A stretch of DNA of 64,000 nt from Deinococcus sp. Leaf326. GTDB lineage: Bacteria; Deinococcota; Deinococci; Deinococcales; Deinococcaceae. The position numbers and the translations under genes were made by a program. This document shows, one piece after another, positions 1 through 16,647 of this stretch; position 1 is the stretch's first letter; each line of letters begins with the position of its first letter. The notes under the pieces were generated by a model. It was given only the letters and a program-made list of their open reading frames with translations, searched no databases and was not told where the DNA came from. The stretch covers positions 208,001-272,000 of the forward strand of contig NZ_LMOM01000043.1 of assembly GCF_001424185.1 (NCBI RefSeq), read 5' to 3'.

Positions 1-585
1 GAGCGGCTGCTGACCCCACTGGTCGAACAGACCCTGCTGCTGGGGTTGCCCTTCGCCTTCCTGCGGCTGCCCTCCGCGCGGGCGAGCGCGGCCAACGGGC
101 AGGTCATGGCCTTTCGCCGGGCGGCCTACGACGCCATGGGGGGCCACGCGGCCGTGCGCGCCGAACTGCTCGAAGACGTGCGGCTGGCCTACGAACTACG
201 CGCCTCGGGCGGGCAGCTCTCGCTGGCGCTGGGCCAGGAGAGCCTCGGCGTGCGGATGTACCGCTCGTACCCCGACTCGGTCCGCGGGCTGGGCAAGAGC
301 CTGCTGGGCGTGCACGGCGGGATGCGGGCGCTGCTTCCCCTCACTTTTGCGCTGCAACTGGCGGCCTACACCCTGCCCTGGCTGCTGCCGGTGCCGGGGG
401 CGCGGTGGCTGCGGCTGGCGAGTGTGCTCGAGCGCCCGCTCGTCAATCTGCTCTCGGGCCGCCGCCGCGCCGCCGATCTGGCCGAGGGGGCGCTCGGCCC
501 GGTCACGCCGCTGCTCATGCTGCCGGTCTACGCGCGGGCGCTGCGGCGCCGGGCAGTGTGGAAGGGCCGGGAGTACCGGCAGTAG
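1..585 (+). CDS. Glycosyltransferase family 2, C-terminal part (5' end outside window)
   Basis: The reading frame is open from the first base, so the N-terminal catalytic half lies upstream of the window; 194 codons remain. The piece carries [16 protein letters not shown] and [10 protein letters not shown], matching the acceptor-side segment of membrane-associated GT2 enzymes, where the ED pair is catalytic. It is followed by hydrophobic C-terminal stretches ([20 protein letters not shown]) that look like membrane helices. Such enzymes transfer sugars to lipid acceptors. A carotenoid acceptor is possible because carotenoid genes lie 2.3 kb away, but that is inference. The gene converges on the MFS gene with about 50 bp between the stops. 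Confidence 0.8.
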   Translation, partial: ERLLTPLVEQTLLLGLPFAFLRLPSARASAANGQVMAFRRAAYDAMGGHAAVRAELLEDVRLAYELRASGGQLSLALGQESLGVRMYRSYPDSVRGLGKSLLGVHGGMRALLPLTFALQLAAYTLPWLLPVPGARWLRLASVLERPLVNLLSGRRRAADLAEGALGPVTPLLMLPVYARALRRRAVWKGREYRQ

Positions 586-637
586 GCGCGGGGCTCACAC
601 CGGTCCCGCTTCCGCCGCACTGCTCCGCCCCGTCCGC

Positions 638-1942
638 CTAACTTTCCCAGCCCTGCTCGACCTTCATCGCCCGTTCCCCGGCTTCTCCGGGTGCGCGGTC
701 CTCGGCGATGTCGGTGAGGTCCATCGCGCGCAGTTCGGGGGCGAGGTAGGCGGTCACGGCGACCACGGCCAGGGTCAGGATGCCGCCGGCCCACACGCTG
801 CGGGCGGTGCCCAGGGCGCTGGCGGCCACGCCGCTCTCGAAGGCGCCGAGTTCGTTGCTCGCCCCGATGAACATGCTGCTCACCGAGCTGACGCGCCCGC
901 GCATGTGGTCCGGGGCCTTGAGCCGCAGCGTCGCCTTGCGGATCACCATGCTGATGCCGTCGAACAGCCCGGCGAACACCAGCGCGAGCACGCTCAGGGC
1001 GAAGTTGCGCGACAGCCCGAACACCACCATGCACACGCCGAACCCCGCGACCGCCAGGAGCAGCGTGCGCCCCGCGCCCTGGCCCGGCGGGCGGCGGGTG
1101 GCGTACAGCATGACCGCCAGCGCCCCGATGCTGGGGGCCGCGACCAGGATGCCCAGCCCCTGCGGCCCCACCTTCAGGATGTCCGACGAGAACACCGGCA
1201 GCAGCGCCACCGCGCCCCCGAACAACACGCTGAAGAGGTCGAGCGCCATGCTGCCCACCAGGACCTGCCGCTGCACCACAAAGGCCAGCCCCTCCTTGAC
1301 GCTCTGCCAGACCGGTTCGCCGGGCGTGAAGACGGGCCGGGGCTTGGGCTTGACGTAGGCGAGGCACCCCAGCGCCAGCGCGTACAGCACGGCCGCAAAA
1401 CCGTAGGCTCCCCGCGCCCCCACCGACGCGTACAGCACGCCGCCCAGCGCCGGCCCGATGATGGCGGCGGCCTGCCAGGCGCTCGACTGCCACGCCGAGG
1501 CCCGCAGCAGCAAGGCGCGCGGCACGACCTGAGCCTCGAAGGCGGGCAGCGCCGGGTCCGAAAAGCCCCGCGCCATCCCCAGCGTGAAGATCAGGGCCAG
1601 GATGGGGACATAGCCCGACACGGAGGCGTGCGGCGCGTACAGGAAAAAGAGCGCCGCGCAGGCCACCTCCAGCGTCGTGGTGATGAGCAGAATCCGGCGG
1701 CGGTCGTTGCGGTCGGCTACCACGCCGCCCAGCAGCGCGAGGCTGAGGGCCGGGATCGCCTCGACGAGGCCCAGCAGCCCCAGCGTCAGCGGGTTTTTGG
1801 TGAGCTGGTAGAGCTGGTAGGCCACCGTCAGCGCGACCGCGCGCCCGGCCAGGGTGCTGCACACGGTCGCCAGGAGCATGGCCCGGAACTCGGGCAATCT
1901 CAGCACGGCGCGGCTGGAATCGGCGGAGGCGTCGGCAGTCAC
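638..1942 (-). CDS. MFS transporter (enterobactin-exporter-like drug/metabolite efflux family)
   Basis: A 434-residue protein with about twelve hydrophobic segments. The loop after the second helix reads [14 protein letters not shown], the MFS motif A form GxxxDRxxRR. The overall form resembles the MFS_3/EntS-like efflux branch. The start is GTG at 1942: TACACT lies six bases upstream (ccgccg spacer), a leaderless arrangement. The substrate cannot be read from the sequence. The gene is monocistronic and divergent from the secreted protein at 2074. Confidence 0.85.
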   Translation of the reverse strand: MTADASADSSRAVLRLPEFRAMLLATVCSTLAGRAVALTVAYQLYQLTKNPLTLGLLGLVEAIPALSLALLGGVVADRNDRRRILLITTTLEVACAALFFLYAPHASVSGYVPILALIFTLGMARGFSDPALPAFEAQVVPRALLLRASAWQSSAWQAAAIIGPALGGVLYASVGARGAYGFAAVLYALALGCLAYVKPKPRPVFTPGEPVWQSVKEGLAFVVQRQVLVGSMALDLFSVLFGGAVALLPVFSSDILKVGPQGLGILVAAPSIGALAVMLYATRRPPGQGAGRTLLLAVAGFGVCMVVFGLSRNFALSVLALVFAGLFDGISMVIRKATLRLKAPDHMRGRVSSVSSMFIGASNELGAFESGVAASALGTARSVWAGGILTLAVVAVTAYLAPELRAMDLTDIAEDRAPGEAGERAMKVEQGWES

Positions 1943-2073
1943 CGGCGGAGTGTAAGCCTGCGCCGCGCCCGGCGACTGTTCCGTCTCTGCTCTGTGGACA
2001 GCCCTCCGCTGTCTTCAGCCGGGATCAACGCCCGGTCAGCTCCGGCTCAGGTCCCAGAGAGAGGCTGAGCGAC

Positions 2074-2799
2074 ATGAAACGAGCCTTCTTCACGCCGTGG
2101 ATGGGTCTGGCCCTGTTGGGCGCGGCCAGCGCCGCCGGATACCAGGAAAGCAGCTACGCCAACACGGGCCAGGGCGGCTGGAAGCCTGTGGCCGCGTGGT
2201 GCGACGCCTCGGCGCGCGTACTGGCCGTCACGGCCCCCAGCGGTCAGGGCCCGGTCCAGCCCACGACCCTGCTTCAATGGACGGTCGGCAACCTCAGCGC
2301 CCAGGCCTGGCAGTACGGCCCCGGCGAGGGCGCGGCGGGCAGCATCTACACGGCCCTGACCCCGGCGGGCGGGAAGGTCGGCGGCAGCCCGAACTTCTAC
2401 GTCCACACCAGCAATGTCGAGAACGTGACGGACCCGGCCTACCGGCTGACCCACGTGGTCGAGTTCAAGGTGCCGGCCGGGACCTTCCGCTGCCGCTACG
2501 TGCCGCAGGCGGCTGTGCTGGCCGCGACGGCCAAGCACTCGGTCGTGGTCTGGGAGCAAGGGGGCAAGGTCACCTATGCCAGCCGCAACCGCGATGGCAC
2601 GGCCGGAGTACAGCTCACGGGCGGCATACACACGCGCGGAGCCGGGGGGGACGGGTACCGCTGGCAAAAGGGCGGCTATACCTACACGCTGCGTCTGGGG
2701 GGCGAGGCCACGCCGGGCGGCAGCCTGAGCGTCTCGCGCGGTGGGCGCACCCTGAGCACCGAAGCCCTGCTGGCCTACAGCGTCAGCGTGCCGAAGTAG
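2074..2799 (+). CDS. Secreted protein of unknown function
   Basis: A 241-residue protein. Residues 1-21 form a signal peptide (positive MKR, hydrophobic core GLALLGAASAA, likely cleavage after the Ala pair). The mature part is rich in Gly, Ser, Thr and Tyr and looks beta-rich, with two cysteines (AAWCDA and TFRCRY) that could form a disulfide outside the membrane. I recognise no catalytic motif and no named family. A purine-rich stretch (gagagaggc) lies about 10 bases before ATG as a plausible ribosome binding site. It is transcribed towards crtD, which starts 79 bp downstream. Confidence 0.6.
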   Translation: MKRAFFTPWMGLALLGAASAAGYQESSYANTGQGGWKPVAAWCDASARVLAVTAPSGQGPVQPTTLLQWTVGNLSAQAWQYGPGEGAAGSIYTALTPAGGKVGGSPNFYVHTSNVENVTDPAYRLTHVVEFKVPAGTFRCRYVPQAAVLAATAKHSVVVWEQGGKVTYASRNRDGTAGVQLTGGIHTRGAGGDGYRWQKGGYTYTLRLGGEATPGGSLSVSRGGRTLSTEALLAYSVSVPK

Positions 2800-2878
2800 G
2801 GGTGACATCCGGGCAGGGGCAGGGGGGCGGCACCCGGAGCCGCCTGCCTCCACACCGGCCCTGGGCTATCCTCGGGCA

Positions 2879-4299
<1,421 letters not shown>

Positions 4300-4318
<19 letters not shown>

Positions 4319-5472
4319 TGGGCCTTTCGCTGGACGCTTTGCCCGAGCCGCCCACCAGGCCCGGCAACGGCCACCTTCAGGACTGGGCTCTGCGGCCTCT
4401 GCCCCTGATCGAGGAGGGGGCTACGCGGGCGCGGGCCGCCGGGCGCGGGCTGTTCCGGCTGCGGCTGGGGCTGCCAGCGGTAGTGGGATTCTCGCCTGCC
4501 TGGAACCGCGCGCTGCTGAGCGACCTGCCGACCTTCCGCAGTGGGGGCAGCTTCTCGCGGGTGGTGCCGTACCTGTCGGGCGGCGTGATCCTGGCCGACG
4601 CGCCGGGCCACGCGGGGCGGCGGCGCATGGTGAACCCCGGCTTCGGGCGCGCGCACATGGCGGCGCTGCAGGAGCGCACCCGCGCCGCCCTGCCGTCCCT
4701 GCCCCCCGGTGAGTTCGATGCTCTGGCCTGGGCCGACGAGGCAGTGCTGCGGCTGCTGAACGCGGCGTACTTCAGTGGCGAATTTGACCACGGGCTGCTG
4801 CACGCCTTTCTGGCGCCGCTGCGCCGGCCCTTTCCGGTGCCGGCCCTGCCGCGCCCGCCGCTGTTCTGGGCCGTGGACCGCGAACTACGCCGCCTGTCGT
4901 ATGCGCGCCTGCGGGCCGGGGGCGACGACCTGCTGGCGCTGCTGGTCCCGCTGCCTGGCGGGCTGGAGGAGGCGCGCGTGTCGCTGGCCGCCGCCCATGA
5001 CACGACCACGCACGCGCTGGCCTACGCCGTGTGGCACCTCGCCCGGCACCCGCAGTGGCACGCGCCCGAGCACCACCCGGCCGTATTGAAAGAAACGCTG
5101 CGCCTGCACCCCCCCGGCTGGATGGGCAGCCGCCGCCTGGGCCGTGACCTCGTGTGGGAGGGCGTGCGGCTGCCGCGCGGGGCGCTGGCGCTGTACTCGC
5201 CGTACCTCTCGGGCCGCGACCCGGCGCTGTGGGACGCGCCCGACGAGTTTCGCCCCGAACGGTGGGTGCACAAGCCGCCCGCCTGGGCCTACCTGCCCTT
5301 CGGCGGCGGCGAGCGGCTGTGCCTGGGGATGCACCTCGCGCAGATGCTCATTCTGGACGCACTGGCGGCCCTGCCTCCCCTGCGCGCGGTGCGCGGCGAC
5401 GATACGCCCGTGCCTGGCATCACCCTCGGCCCGCGCGGTCCGCTGATCGTATGCAGGACGGATAGGGACTAG
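4300..5472 (+). CDS. Cytochrome P450, probable carotenoid hydroxylase (CYP287A-like)
   Basis: A 390-residue soluble-type P450. Landmarks seen: the I-helix oxygen-activation motif AHDTTT near residue 235, the K-helix ExxR in KETLRLHPP near 265, RPERW, and the heme loop FGGGERLCLG with the thiolate Cys near 340. There is no N-terminal membrane anchor. In D. radiodurans a CYP287A enzyme adds the 2-hydroxyl to the beta-ionone ring of deinoxanthin; the 19-bp overlap with the crtD-like gene supports the same job here. Electron partners are not visible nearby. Confidence 0.87.
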
Positions 5473-5523
5473 GAACAGCGGCGAGGTGTGCCACACAGCC
5501 TTTTCCTGGCTCGCCGGATGGAA

Positions 5524-5552
5524 TTGACAGGGCCTGCATACGGCGCTATATT
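5524..5552 (+). promoter_or_regulatory. Consensus sigma-70-type promoter, copy 1 of a duplicated unit
   Basis: TTGACA (5524-5529), a 17-bp spacer and TATATT (5547-5552). This is a near-perfect housekeeping promoter in an otherwise GC-rich intergenic stretch. Transcription should start near 5559, immediately before the terminator at 5563. No rightward gene follows. Confidence 0.75.
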
Positions 5553-5562
5553 TTCCTTATCA

Positions 5563-5586
5563 CCGTCCGAGAGGGCGGTTTTTTTT
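5563..5586 (+). terminator. Intrinsic terminator directly after promoter copy 1
   Basis: The stem CCGTCC / GGGCGG (one G-U pair) closes a GAGA (GNRA-type) tetraloop and is followed by eight T residues. Only ten bases separate it from the -10 box, so the predicted RNA is about 25-30 nt. Confidence 0.75.
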
Positions 5587-5686
5587 GTACCCGTCCAGGG
5601 TCGGTGGCGCGGGTGCATGGGCCCATACCCCATTGCTGCTGGAAAAGGCGCGCAGGGCGGGGCCTGGAGGCTTCCGGCGAGGGGCC

Positions 5687-5715
5687 TTGACCGCGCCTGC
5701 ATACCGCGCTATAGT
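5687..5715 (+). promoter_or_regulatory. Consensus sigma-70-type promoter, copy 2 of a duplicated unit
   Basis: TTGACC (5687-5692), a 17-bp spacer and TATAGT (5710-5715). It aligns without gaps to copy 1, 163 bp upstream; the spacer shares GCCTGCATAC and GCGC. Again no rightward gene follows. Confidence 0.7.
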
Positions 5716-5725
5716 CTTTCTACCA

Positions 5726-5748
5726 CCGTCCGAGAGGGCGGCTTTTTT
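5726..5748 (+). terminator. Intrinsic terminator directly after promoter copy 2
   Basis: The 16-base stem-loop is identical to copy 1 (CCGTCC-GAGA-GGGCGG), followed by C and six T. It sits ten bases after the -10 box, exactly as in copy 1. The T tract reaches the stop codon of the leftward ywbE gene. Confidence 0.75.
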
Positions 5749-5950
5749 ATTGGTCGCCCGCGCCGATCACCGCCTGCACCCGCCCGACCTCGCCGGTCGT
5801 GAGGCGCACCTTGATACCGTGGGGGTGAGAGGGCGACCGCGTAAGCAGCGCCGAGACGACGCTACGCGTGAGGCGGCCGGTGGACTGGTCCTGTTTCTGC
5901 ACGATGTCCACCGCGAGGCCTGGCTGAATGTGGGAGCGGAGGGGAGGCAT
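5747..5950 (-). CDS. YwbE family protein (DUF2196)
   Basis: A 67-residue protein beginning MPPLRSHIQPGLAVDIV and containing KQDQSTGRLTRSVV and HPHGIKVRL, the hallmark block of the small YwbE/DUF2196 family. Its biochemical role is unknown. Start chosen at 5950 because the conserved domain begins there; upstream in-frame codons add unconserved sequence. It is the last leftward gene after purF (43-bp gap) and probably the tail of the purine operon. Confidence 0.8.
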   Translation of the reverse strand: MPPLRSHIQPGLAVDIVQKQDQSTGRLTRSVVSALLTRSPSHPHGIKVRLTTGEVGRVQAVIGAGDQ

Positions 5951-5993
5951 GGGGCGAGGATAGCGGTTGGCTTCAGAGAGCTGAGCGGAGCCC

Positions 5994-9653
<3,660 letters not shown>

Positions 9654-9682
<29 letters not shown>

Positions 9683-10169
9683 GGACAAACTCCTTGAGAA
9701 TGTGGGTCACCTGGCCTCTGTGATACGCCGTGTGCCGCAGGTGGGAGCTCAGGCTGCCGCGCACCGGCCGGAGCCTGTGGAGCACCTGGAAGGTGGCGTC
9801 GGGGTCAAAACGTTCGGGTGGGGCGTCGCGGACCGCCCGGACGGCCCCACGGAACACGGCAGCGACAGCAGTTGGCACGGTGTCCCTGGGGTCGGTTTCG
9901 TGTGCGACGATCGGCCCAGTCACGGCCTGCGCCCAGGCTTCGGCTTCGGAGCCGAGATAGCCGTAGGTCAGTGCGGGGGCCGCGTCACTGAGTCCGGGGC
10001 GAATGGTCGCCCGCGTCCAGTCGGCGATATGGAGGGCGTGCCACGCGGCGCTGTGGGCCGTATACGCAGGCTGGGAAAACTGCGCGGCGGGCACCCGGTC
10101 CAGCGCGGCCAGGAACACCGTGAACTCGGCGTCCAGCGCGTCGGCCAGGAAGTCGCGCAGCACGTCCAT
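9654..10169 (-). CDS. DinB family protein, copy 1 (inside purine operon)
   Basis: A 171-residue four-helix-bundle protein of the DinB/DUF664 type. The metal-site histidines appear in [12 protein letters not shown] and HTAYHRGQV. Family members include thiol transferases and many uncharacterised metal-binding proteins; no substrate can be assigned. It begins six bases after the second DinB gene and runs 29 bp into purL, so it is co-translated with purine enzymes. It shares the WHALHIADW block with its neighbour, suggesting tandem duplication. Confidence 0.85.
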
Positions 10170-10175
10170 GTCGCC

Positions 10176-10649
10176 TTAGCCGCTCTTCTTGCCGAGCTGC
10201 ACTTGCCCTCTGTGGTAGGCGACGTGGCGCAGTTGAAGCCCCAGGGCGCTCAGGCGGGGGCGGGTGCCGCTGGGAGTCGCGGCACTGAAAACCTCGCCGC
10301 CCAGCTCCGCCTCGGTCTTGTGGGCCAGGAACGCGCTCACCCGCGCGCCGACGGCGTCCAGACGGGCCAGCACCTCACCCTTGGGGGCGGTGTCCTCCAG
10401 CGGTGCGGGCTGGGTGCCCAGCGCCTGCACACGCTCCGAGTCCTCCCAGCCGAGGTAGTGGTAATCGGAGGCGGCGCGGTCGTCCAGCACCATCAGGCGC
10501 AGCCAGTCGGCAATGTGCAGGGCGTGCCACGCCGGGCTGTGGCTCAGGGTCGCGGCCCGGAACTGCTCGTCTGGCACGCTGTCCAGCGCAGCCCGGAACA
10601 GTTCGAGTTCCGAGCGGTACTCCCCGGCCAGGTAATCGCCGAGGGTCAT
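10176..10649 (-). CDS. DinB family protein, copy 2 (inside purine operon)
   Basis: A 157-residue DinB-fold protein starting [27 protein letters not shown] and HVAYHRGQV give the three expected metal-ligand histidines. The start at 10649 overlaps the purQ stop by ATGA; longer in-frame extensions would lie inside purQ and are not credible. It ends shortly after the YHRGQ histidine (VQLGKKSG), whereas copy 1 continues for about 15 residues. Function unknown. Confidence 0.85.
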   Translation of the reverse strand: MTLGDYLAGEYRSELELFRAALDSVPDEQFRAATLSHSPAWHALHIADWLRLMVLDDRAASDYHYLGWEDSERVQALGTQPAPLEDTAPKGEVLARLDAVGARVSAFLAHKTEAELGGEVFSAATPSGTRPRLSALGLQLRHVAYHRGQVQLGKKSG

Positions 10650-11326
10650 GCGCCCCGGCGTCCTGCCGGCGCGGCCTTGAGCGAATCGAACAGGCCCCGG
10701 CCGTCCTCGCTGCCCAGCAGCAGCTCGACCGCGCGTTCGGGATGGGGCATCATGCCCAGCACGTTGCCGCCTTCGTTCACGATCCCGGCGATATCGTTGA
10801 GGCTGCCGTTGGGGTTGTCCACGTACCGGAACACCACGCGGCCCTCGTTTTCCAGGCGGGCGACCGTCTCGGCGTCGGCGTAGTAGTTGCCCTCGCCGTG
10901 CGCGACCGGAATCTCCAGCACCTGATCCTTGCCGTAGGCGGCCGTGTAGGCGGTCTGGTGGTTCTCGACGCGCAGCTTCACCGGCCGGCACAGGAAGTGC
11001 AGTTCGCGGTTGCGGCTCAGGGCGCCGGGCAGCAGCCCCGCCTCGGTCAGCACCTGAAAGCCGTTGCACACGCCCAGCACGTAGCCTCCGGCCTCGGCGT
11101 GGGCCTTGACTGCCTGCATGACCGGGCTGCGGGCGGCAATCGCCCCCGAACGCAGGTGGTCGCCGTAGGAAAAGCCGCCGGGCAGGAACACCAGTTCGGT
11201 GCCCTCCGGCAGCTTCTCTTCGGTGTGCCACACGAACTGCGCCTCCTCGTCAAGCATCAGCCGCGCGGCGTGCAGGGCGTCGGCGTCGCAGTTGGAGCCG
11301 GGGAACTGGATGACGGCCGTTTTCAC
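10646..11326 (-). CDS. purQ: Phosphoribosylformylglycinamidine synthase glutaminase subunit PurQ
   Basis: A 226-residue class I glutamine amidotransferase supplying ammonia to PurL. It begins [16 protein letters not shown]. The nucleophile elbow is GVCNGFQVL (Cys near residue 92) and MMPHPERA contains the catalytic His, with the Glu two residues later. It overlaps purS and the downstream DinB gene by ATGA on each side. Confidence 0.97.
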   Translation of the reverse strand: MKTAVIQFPGSNCDADALHAARLMLDEEAQFVWHTEEKLPEGTELVFLPGGFSYGDHLRSGAIAARSPVMQAVKAHAEAGGYVLGVCNGFQVLTEAGLLPGALSRNRELHFLCRPVKLRVENHQTAYTAAYGKDQVLEIPVAHGEGNYYADAETVARLENEGRVVFRYVDNPNGSLNDIAGIVNEGGNVLGMMPHPERAVELLLGSEDGRGLFDSLKAAPAGRRGA

Positions 11327-11574
11327 GCCTCGGTCAGCTCCCAGCGGGCGTCTTCCATGATGGGGTTGCTCAGCACGTTGCCCACGATGTCCTTGAGTTG
11401 CGCCTCGACCTCGGCGTGCTCTCCCTGAAGACTCAGTTCGATGTACTTGCCGATGCGCACGCCCGACACGTTGTCGTGTTCCAGGTGCGAGAGGGCGCGC
11501 TCGACGGTGCGGCCCTGCGGGTCGAGGATGCTGGGCTTGAGGGTCACGTAAACCTTGGCGGTGTATTGGGGCAT
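11323..11574 (-). CDS. purS: Phosphoribosylformylglycinamidine synthase subunit PurS
   Basis: An 83-residue structural subunit that bridges PurQ and PurL. It has the expected length and the family pattern [15 protein letters not shown], followed by [14 protein letters not shown] lies eight bases before ATG. It starts 36 bp after the purC stop and overlaps purQ by four bases. Confidence 0.95.
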   Translation of the reverse strand: MPQYTAKVYVTLKPSILDPQGRTVERALSHLEHDNVSGVRIGKYIELSLQGEHAEVEAQLKDIVGNVLSNPIMEDARWELTEA

Positions 11575-11610
11575 GGCGAAACTCCGGGGGGTAGGGAAGG
11601 GCGGCGGGCC

Positions 11611-12330
11611 TCAGCCCTGGGCGGGGCCGGTCACGCGGCGCAGCATCTCGGTGTAGGCGTCTTCCACGCCGCCGAGGTCGCGGCGGAAGCGGTCCTTGTC
11701 CATCTTTTCGTTCGTCTCGGCGTCCCAGAAGCGGCAGGTGTCGGGGCTGATCTCGTCGGCCAGCACGACCGTGCCGTCGGCCAGCGTGCCGAACTCCAGC
11801 TTGAAGTCGATCAGGCGCACGCCGCGCTCGGCGAAGTACGGCGTCAGGAAGGCGCGGACCTTCAGGGCCAGCTCGCGCAGTCGGCGCAACTGCGGCTCGG
11901 TGGCCCAGCCCAGCGCGATCGCCGTGTCGTCGTTGATGAGCGGATCGCCCAGCGCGTCGGACTTGTAGCAGTACTCGACGACCGGGTGTGAGAGCGGCGT
12001 GCCCTCCTCGACGCCCAGGCGCTTGGAAAAGCTCCCGGCGGCGACGTTGCGCACGATCACCTCGACCGGAATGATGTTCACGGCCCGCACGAGCTGCTCG
12101 GTCTCCGAGAGGTGCGCCAGAAAGTGGGTCGGAATGCCGCTCTGCTCCAATTGTGGAAACAGGTGCGCCGTGATGGCATTGTTGATCCGGCCCTTGCCCC
12201 CGATCTGCGCCTTTTTCACGCCGTTGAAGGCGGTCGCGTCGTCCTTGTACTCGACGATGTACTCGGCCGGGTTCGCGGTCGCGTACACGCGCTTGGCCTT
12301 GCCCTCGTACAGCTGTTTGCCTCTGGTCAT
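11611..12330 (-). CDS. purC: SAICAR synthase (phosphoribosylaminoimidazole-succinocarboxamide synthase)
   Basis: A 239-residue enzyme joining CAIR and aspartate with ATP. It begins [16 protein letters not shown]; the nucleotide-binding KDDATAFN and SPDTCRFWD segments are intact and the length is normal. ATG at 12330 was chosen because the family N-terminus starts there and GGGAGG lies seven bases upstream. The frame stays open upstream but without homology. The start overlaps the stop of a 26-codon leader ORF by ATGA. First structural gene of the leftward purine operon. Confidence 0.96.
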   Translation of the reverse strand: MTRGKQLYEGKAKRVYATANPAEYIVEYKDDATAFNGVKKAQIGGKGRINNAITAHLFPQLEQSGIPTHFLAHLSETEQLVRAVNIIPVEVIVRNVAAGSFSKRLGVEEGTPLSHPVVEYCYKSDALGDPLINDDTAIALGWATEPQLRRLRELALKVRAFLTPYFAERGVRLIDFKLEFGTLADGTVVLADEISPDTCRFWDAETNEKMDKDRFRRDLGGVEDAYTEMLRRVTGPAQG

Positions 12331-12407
12331 ACCGCCGCCTCCCAAAGTAGGAAAAGCGCCCCCCGCACGTTCTCGGGGCGACGCTGCGCTGTCGCTGTGT
12401 TCTGCAT
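12327..12407 (-). CDS. Putative 26-codon leader ORF coupled to purC
   Basis: ATG at 12407 is preceded by GGAG seven bases upstream. The frame (beginning [14 protein letters not shown], ending LLWEAAV) stops with TGA overlapping the purC ATG as ATGA. This is a small upstream ORF with its own ribosome binding site, in a different frame from purC. It could couple or tune purC translation. The peptide resembles nothing I know and there is no run of regulatory codons, so a classical attenuator is not evident. Confidence 0.4.
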   Translation of the reverse strand: MQNTATAQRRPENVRGALFLLWEAAV

Positions 12408-12578
12408 TCGGGGTCTCCAATGTCGTCTCTCGGACGAACTTACCGGCTGCGCGCGCGCAGGGGCCGGGGCGTCTCTCGGGACGCGACTGGAAAAGAAAAA
12501 GTGCAGCTCCAGCTCGGGGCCTGGCTGCCTGCCGGTAACTTAACATTTCCCGAATCCGGCCGTATAGGGACGTTCACC

Positions 12579-13430
12579 TCACTCGGACGGCGCGGCGTAG
12601 ACAAAGCCCGCGCAGACGAAACGTGGCCGCCCGGCGAGGTCGTCCCGCACCTCGGCCTGCCAGCCCCCGGCGCGCAGCTCGGCTGCCAGCGTGGGGGCGT
12701 TGCGCGGGTCGAGCTCCAGCAGCAGCGCGCCGCCGGGGGCCAGGGCCGGCCCGGCGTCCCGTACCAGCGGCCGGGCCACGTCCAGGCCGTCGGGGCCCGC
12801 GTACAGCGCCAGATCGGGGTCGTGCCGGACCTCGGGGTCCGCCCCTGGGCGGTCGCCCTCTGGCAAATAGGGCGGGTTGCTCACGATCAGGTCGAACGGG
12901 CCGCGCAGCCCCGCCAGCAGGCTCCCGGCCACGAAGGTCACGTGCAGGCCGTTCAGGGCCGCGTTCTCGCGCGCCAGGGCCAGGGCGTCCAGGCTGAGGT
13001 CGGTGGCCCACACCGCTGCGTCGGGCCGGGCGGCCTTCAGGCCCAGCGCGAGGGCGCCCGTGCCGGTGCCGATATCCAGCAGGCGGGGGGCAGGCACGCC
13101 GCGCACTTCCTCCAGCGCGAGGTGCAGCAGCCACTCTGTCTCGGGGCGGGGCACGAGCGCACGGGCGTCGCTACCCAGCCGCACGCCGCCCCATTCGATT
13201 TCGCCCAGCAGATGTTGCAGCGGCACGCGCCGCGCCCGCCGTTCGGTCAATGCCCCCACCCGTGCAGCGTCTTCCGGGCGCATCTCCTCGTGGGCGCGCA
13301 GCAGCAGGGCCGTACTGTTCAGGCCCAGGGCGTGCAGCAGCAGCGCGCGGGCGTCCACCTCGGGAGAGGGAACACCCGCCGCGCGCAGGGTCTCGGTGCT
13401 CGTCAGGAGCAGCTGTCGCAGGGTCGGCAT
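12579..13430 (-). CDS. prmC: Peptide chain release factor N5-glutamine methyltransferase
   Basis: A 283-residue methyltransferase that modifies the GGQ glutamine of RF1/RF2. The SAM-binding motif is [13 protein letters not shown] and the substrate motif is [10 protein letters not shown] (NPPY). The N-terminal helical domain starts MPTLRQLLL; the start at 13430 follows that boundary, since an upstream in-frame GTG adds only a Gly/Pro tail. It lies 42 bp downstream of khpB. It is not beside prfA here. Confidence 0.93.
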   Translation of the reverse strand: MPTLRQLLLTSTETLRAAGVPSPEVDARALLLHALGLNSTALLLRAHEEMRPEDAARVGALTERRARRVPLQHLLGEIEWGGVRLGSDARALVPRPETEWLLHLALEEVRGVPAPRLLDIGTGTGALALGLKAARPDAAVWATDLSLDALALARENAALNGLHVTFVAGSLLAGLRGPFDLIVSNPPYLPEGDRPGADPEVRHDPDLALYAGPDGLDVARPLVRDAGPALAPGGALLLELDPRNAPTLAAELRAGGWQAEVRDDLAGRPRFVCAGFVYAAPSE

Positions 13431-13472
13431 AGCTGGAAGGGGCGGGGCTCCTCGCCCCACCGGGAATCCCTG

Positions 13473-14057
<585 letters not shown>

Positions 14058-14124
14058 ACCCCTCACTGTAGCGCGGCGGCACTCACAAAAAACTGGCGGT
14101 TGCCGCGCAGGCCGGACCTCGGCG

Positions 14125-14628
14125 CTAGGTCCCGGCCGTGCCCGCGCGCGCCGCCTGGGCGAAGGCCCGCGCGCTGCGCTCCAACATCTCGTACATGTCC
14201 TCGAAGCCGCGCGCGCCGCCGTAGTAGGGGTCGGGCACGTCCTCGCCCCGGCCCTGGGGGTCGAAGTCGCGCATGAGCAGGATGCGGGCCTGGGCGCCGG
14301 GGGGGGCCAGGCGCCGGGCGTCCTCGGCGTTGTTCGCGTCCATCGCCAGGATCACGTCCTGCCCGGAAAAGTCGGCGGGCCCGAGCTGCCGTGCCCGGCC
14401 GCCCAGCTCCAGGCCGTGCGCCGCCGCGACCGTCTGCGAGCGCGGATCGGCGGGCCGCCCCACGTGCCAGTCGCCGGTGCCCGCGCTGACCACCGTGGCC
14501 TCCACCCCCGCCGCCGCGAGTTCCCGGCGCAGCAGCGCCTCGGCGACCGGCGAGCGGCAGATGTTGCCCAGACACAGCGCCATGACCCGCAGGGGCCGCG
14601 CCGACAGACCGGAAGAAACGTCGTTCAT
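14125..14628 (-). CDS. Low-molecular-weight protein-tyrosine phosphatase
   Basis: A 167-residue cytosolic phosphatase. The P-loop is Cys19-LGNIC-Arg25-Ser, fitting CX5R(S), and the general-acid Asp is in VPDPYYGG near residue 133. Length is normal for the family. Targets such as phosphotyrosine or arginine phosphate cannot be read from sequence. CACAAT seven bases before ATG may be the -10 of a leaderless transcript. Confidence 0.92.
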   Translation of the reverse strand: MNDVSSGLSARPLRVMALCLGNICRSPVAEALLRRELAAAGVEATVVSAGTGDWHVGRPADPRSQTVAAAHGLELGGRARQLGPADFSGQDVILAMDANNAEDARRLAPPGAQARILLMRDFDPQGRGEDVPDPYYGGARGFEDMYEMLERSARAFAQAARAGTAGT

Positions 14629-14670
14629 GCCCGGAATTGTGCCGCACCTGGGCCAGATGTGGATGGGCCA

Positions 14671-14698
14671 GAAAAAAGAAGCCGCCCCGCAGGGCGAC
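14671..14698 (-). terminator. Terminator after the cyclophilin gene
   Basis: Read leftward, GTCGCCCTGCGGGGCGGC forms a GC hairpin followed by TTCTTTTTT. It lies 20 bp downstream of the cyclophilin stop. Confidence 0.8.
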
Positions 14699-14718
14699 TC
14701 CTGGGGTACGGCCTGGCG

Positions 14719-15291
<573 letters not shown>

Positions 15292-15407
15292 GGGGGGCAT
15301 TGTACCCGCTGCGCTCTCATGTGCGCCGGGCGGCAGGCGCGCACGCTCAAGGTTGCCTCAAGACCCGGCCCGGCCAGCGGGGCGCGGCCGGGCGGATGCT
15401 GAGCCGC

Positions 15408-16355
<948 letters not shown>

Positions 16356-16647
16356 GTTGGAAGGCGGTCTATTCCTATTTGCCCGCCCCCAGCCCCCCTC
16401 CTCCCGGGAGGGGGAAGCCTTTCGCTGCGCTCGGCAAGAGTCATCCCGGATGTTGGTGGAGTCGCTCTGCTTCACAGCGTGACAGCGCAGGTCGGGGCCA
16501 GACCCGCCGGGTCAGAATGGCCCGCGCGCTGCGCACACGTGGGCCTTCATGGGAAGTGAGGCTGTGGGTCGGCCCCCCCGCTGAGATTCTTGGGGCTTCG
16601 GCGTGGGGTGAGTAGAGTGGGGCGGACACGCGACCTCACCCCTCCCC
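16356..16647 (+). other. Intergenic stretch between convergent AKR and M29 genes
   Basis: 292 bp without a supportable gene. It contains a C-run/G-run self-complementary block at about 16392-16414 centred on CTCCCGGGAG, without a T tract on either side. It may help end transcription from both sides. I see no promoter, RNA gene or repeat shared with the rest of the window. Confidence 0.4.

Noticed and set aside
16392..16414. C/G palindrome after the AKR gene as a repeat element
   Set aside because: Only one copy in the window and no T tract; not enough to call a terminator or mobile repeat.
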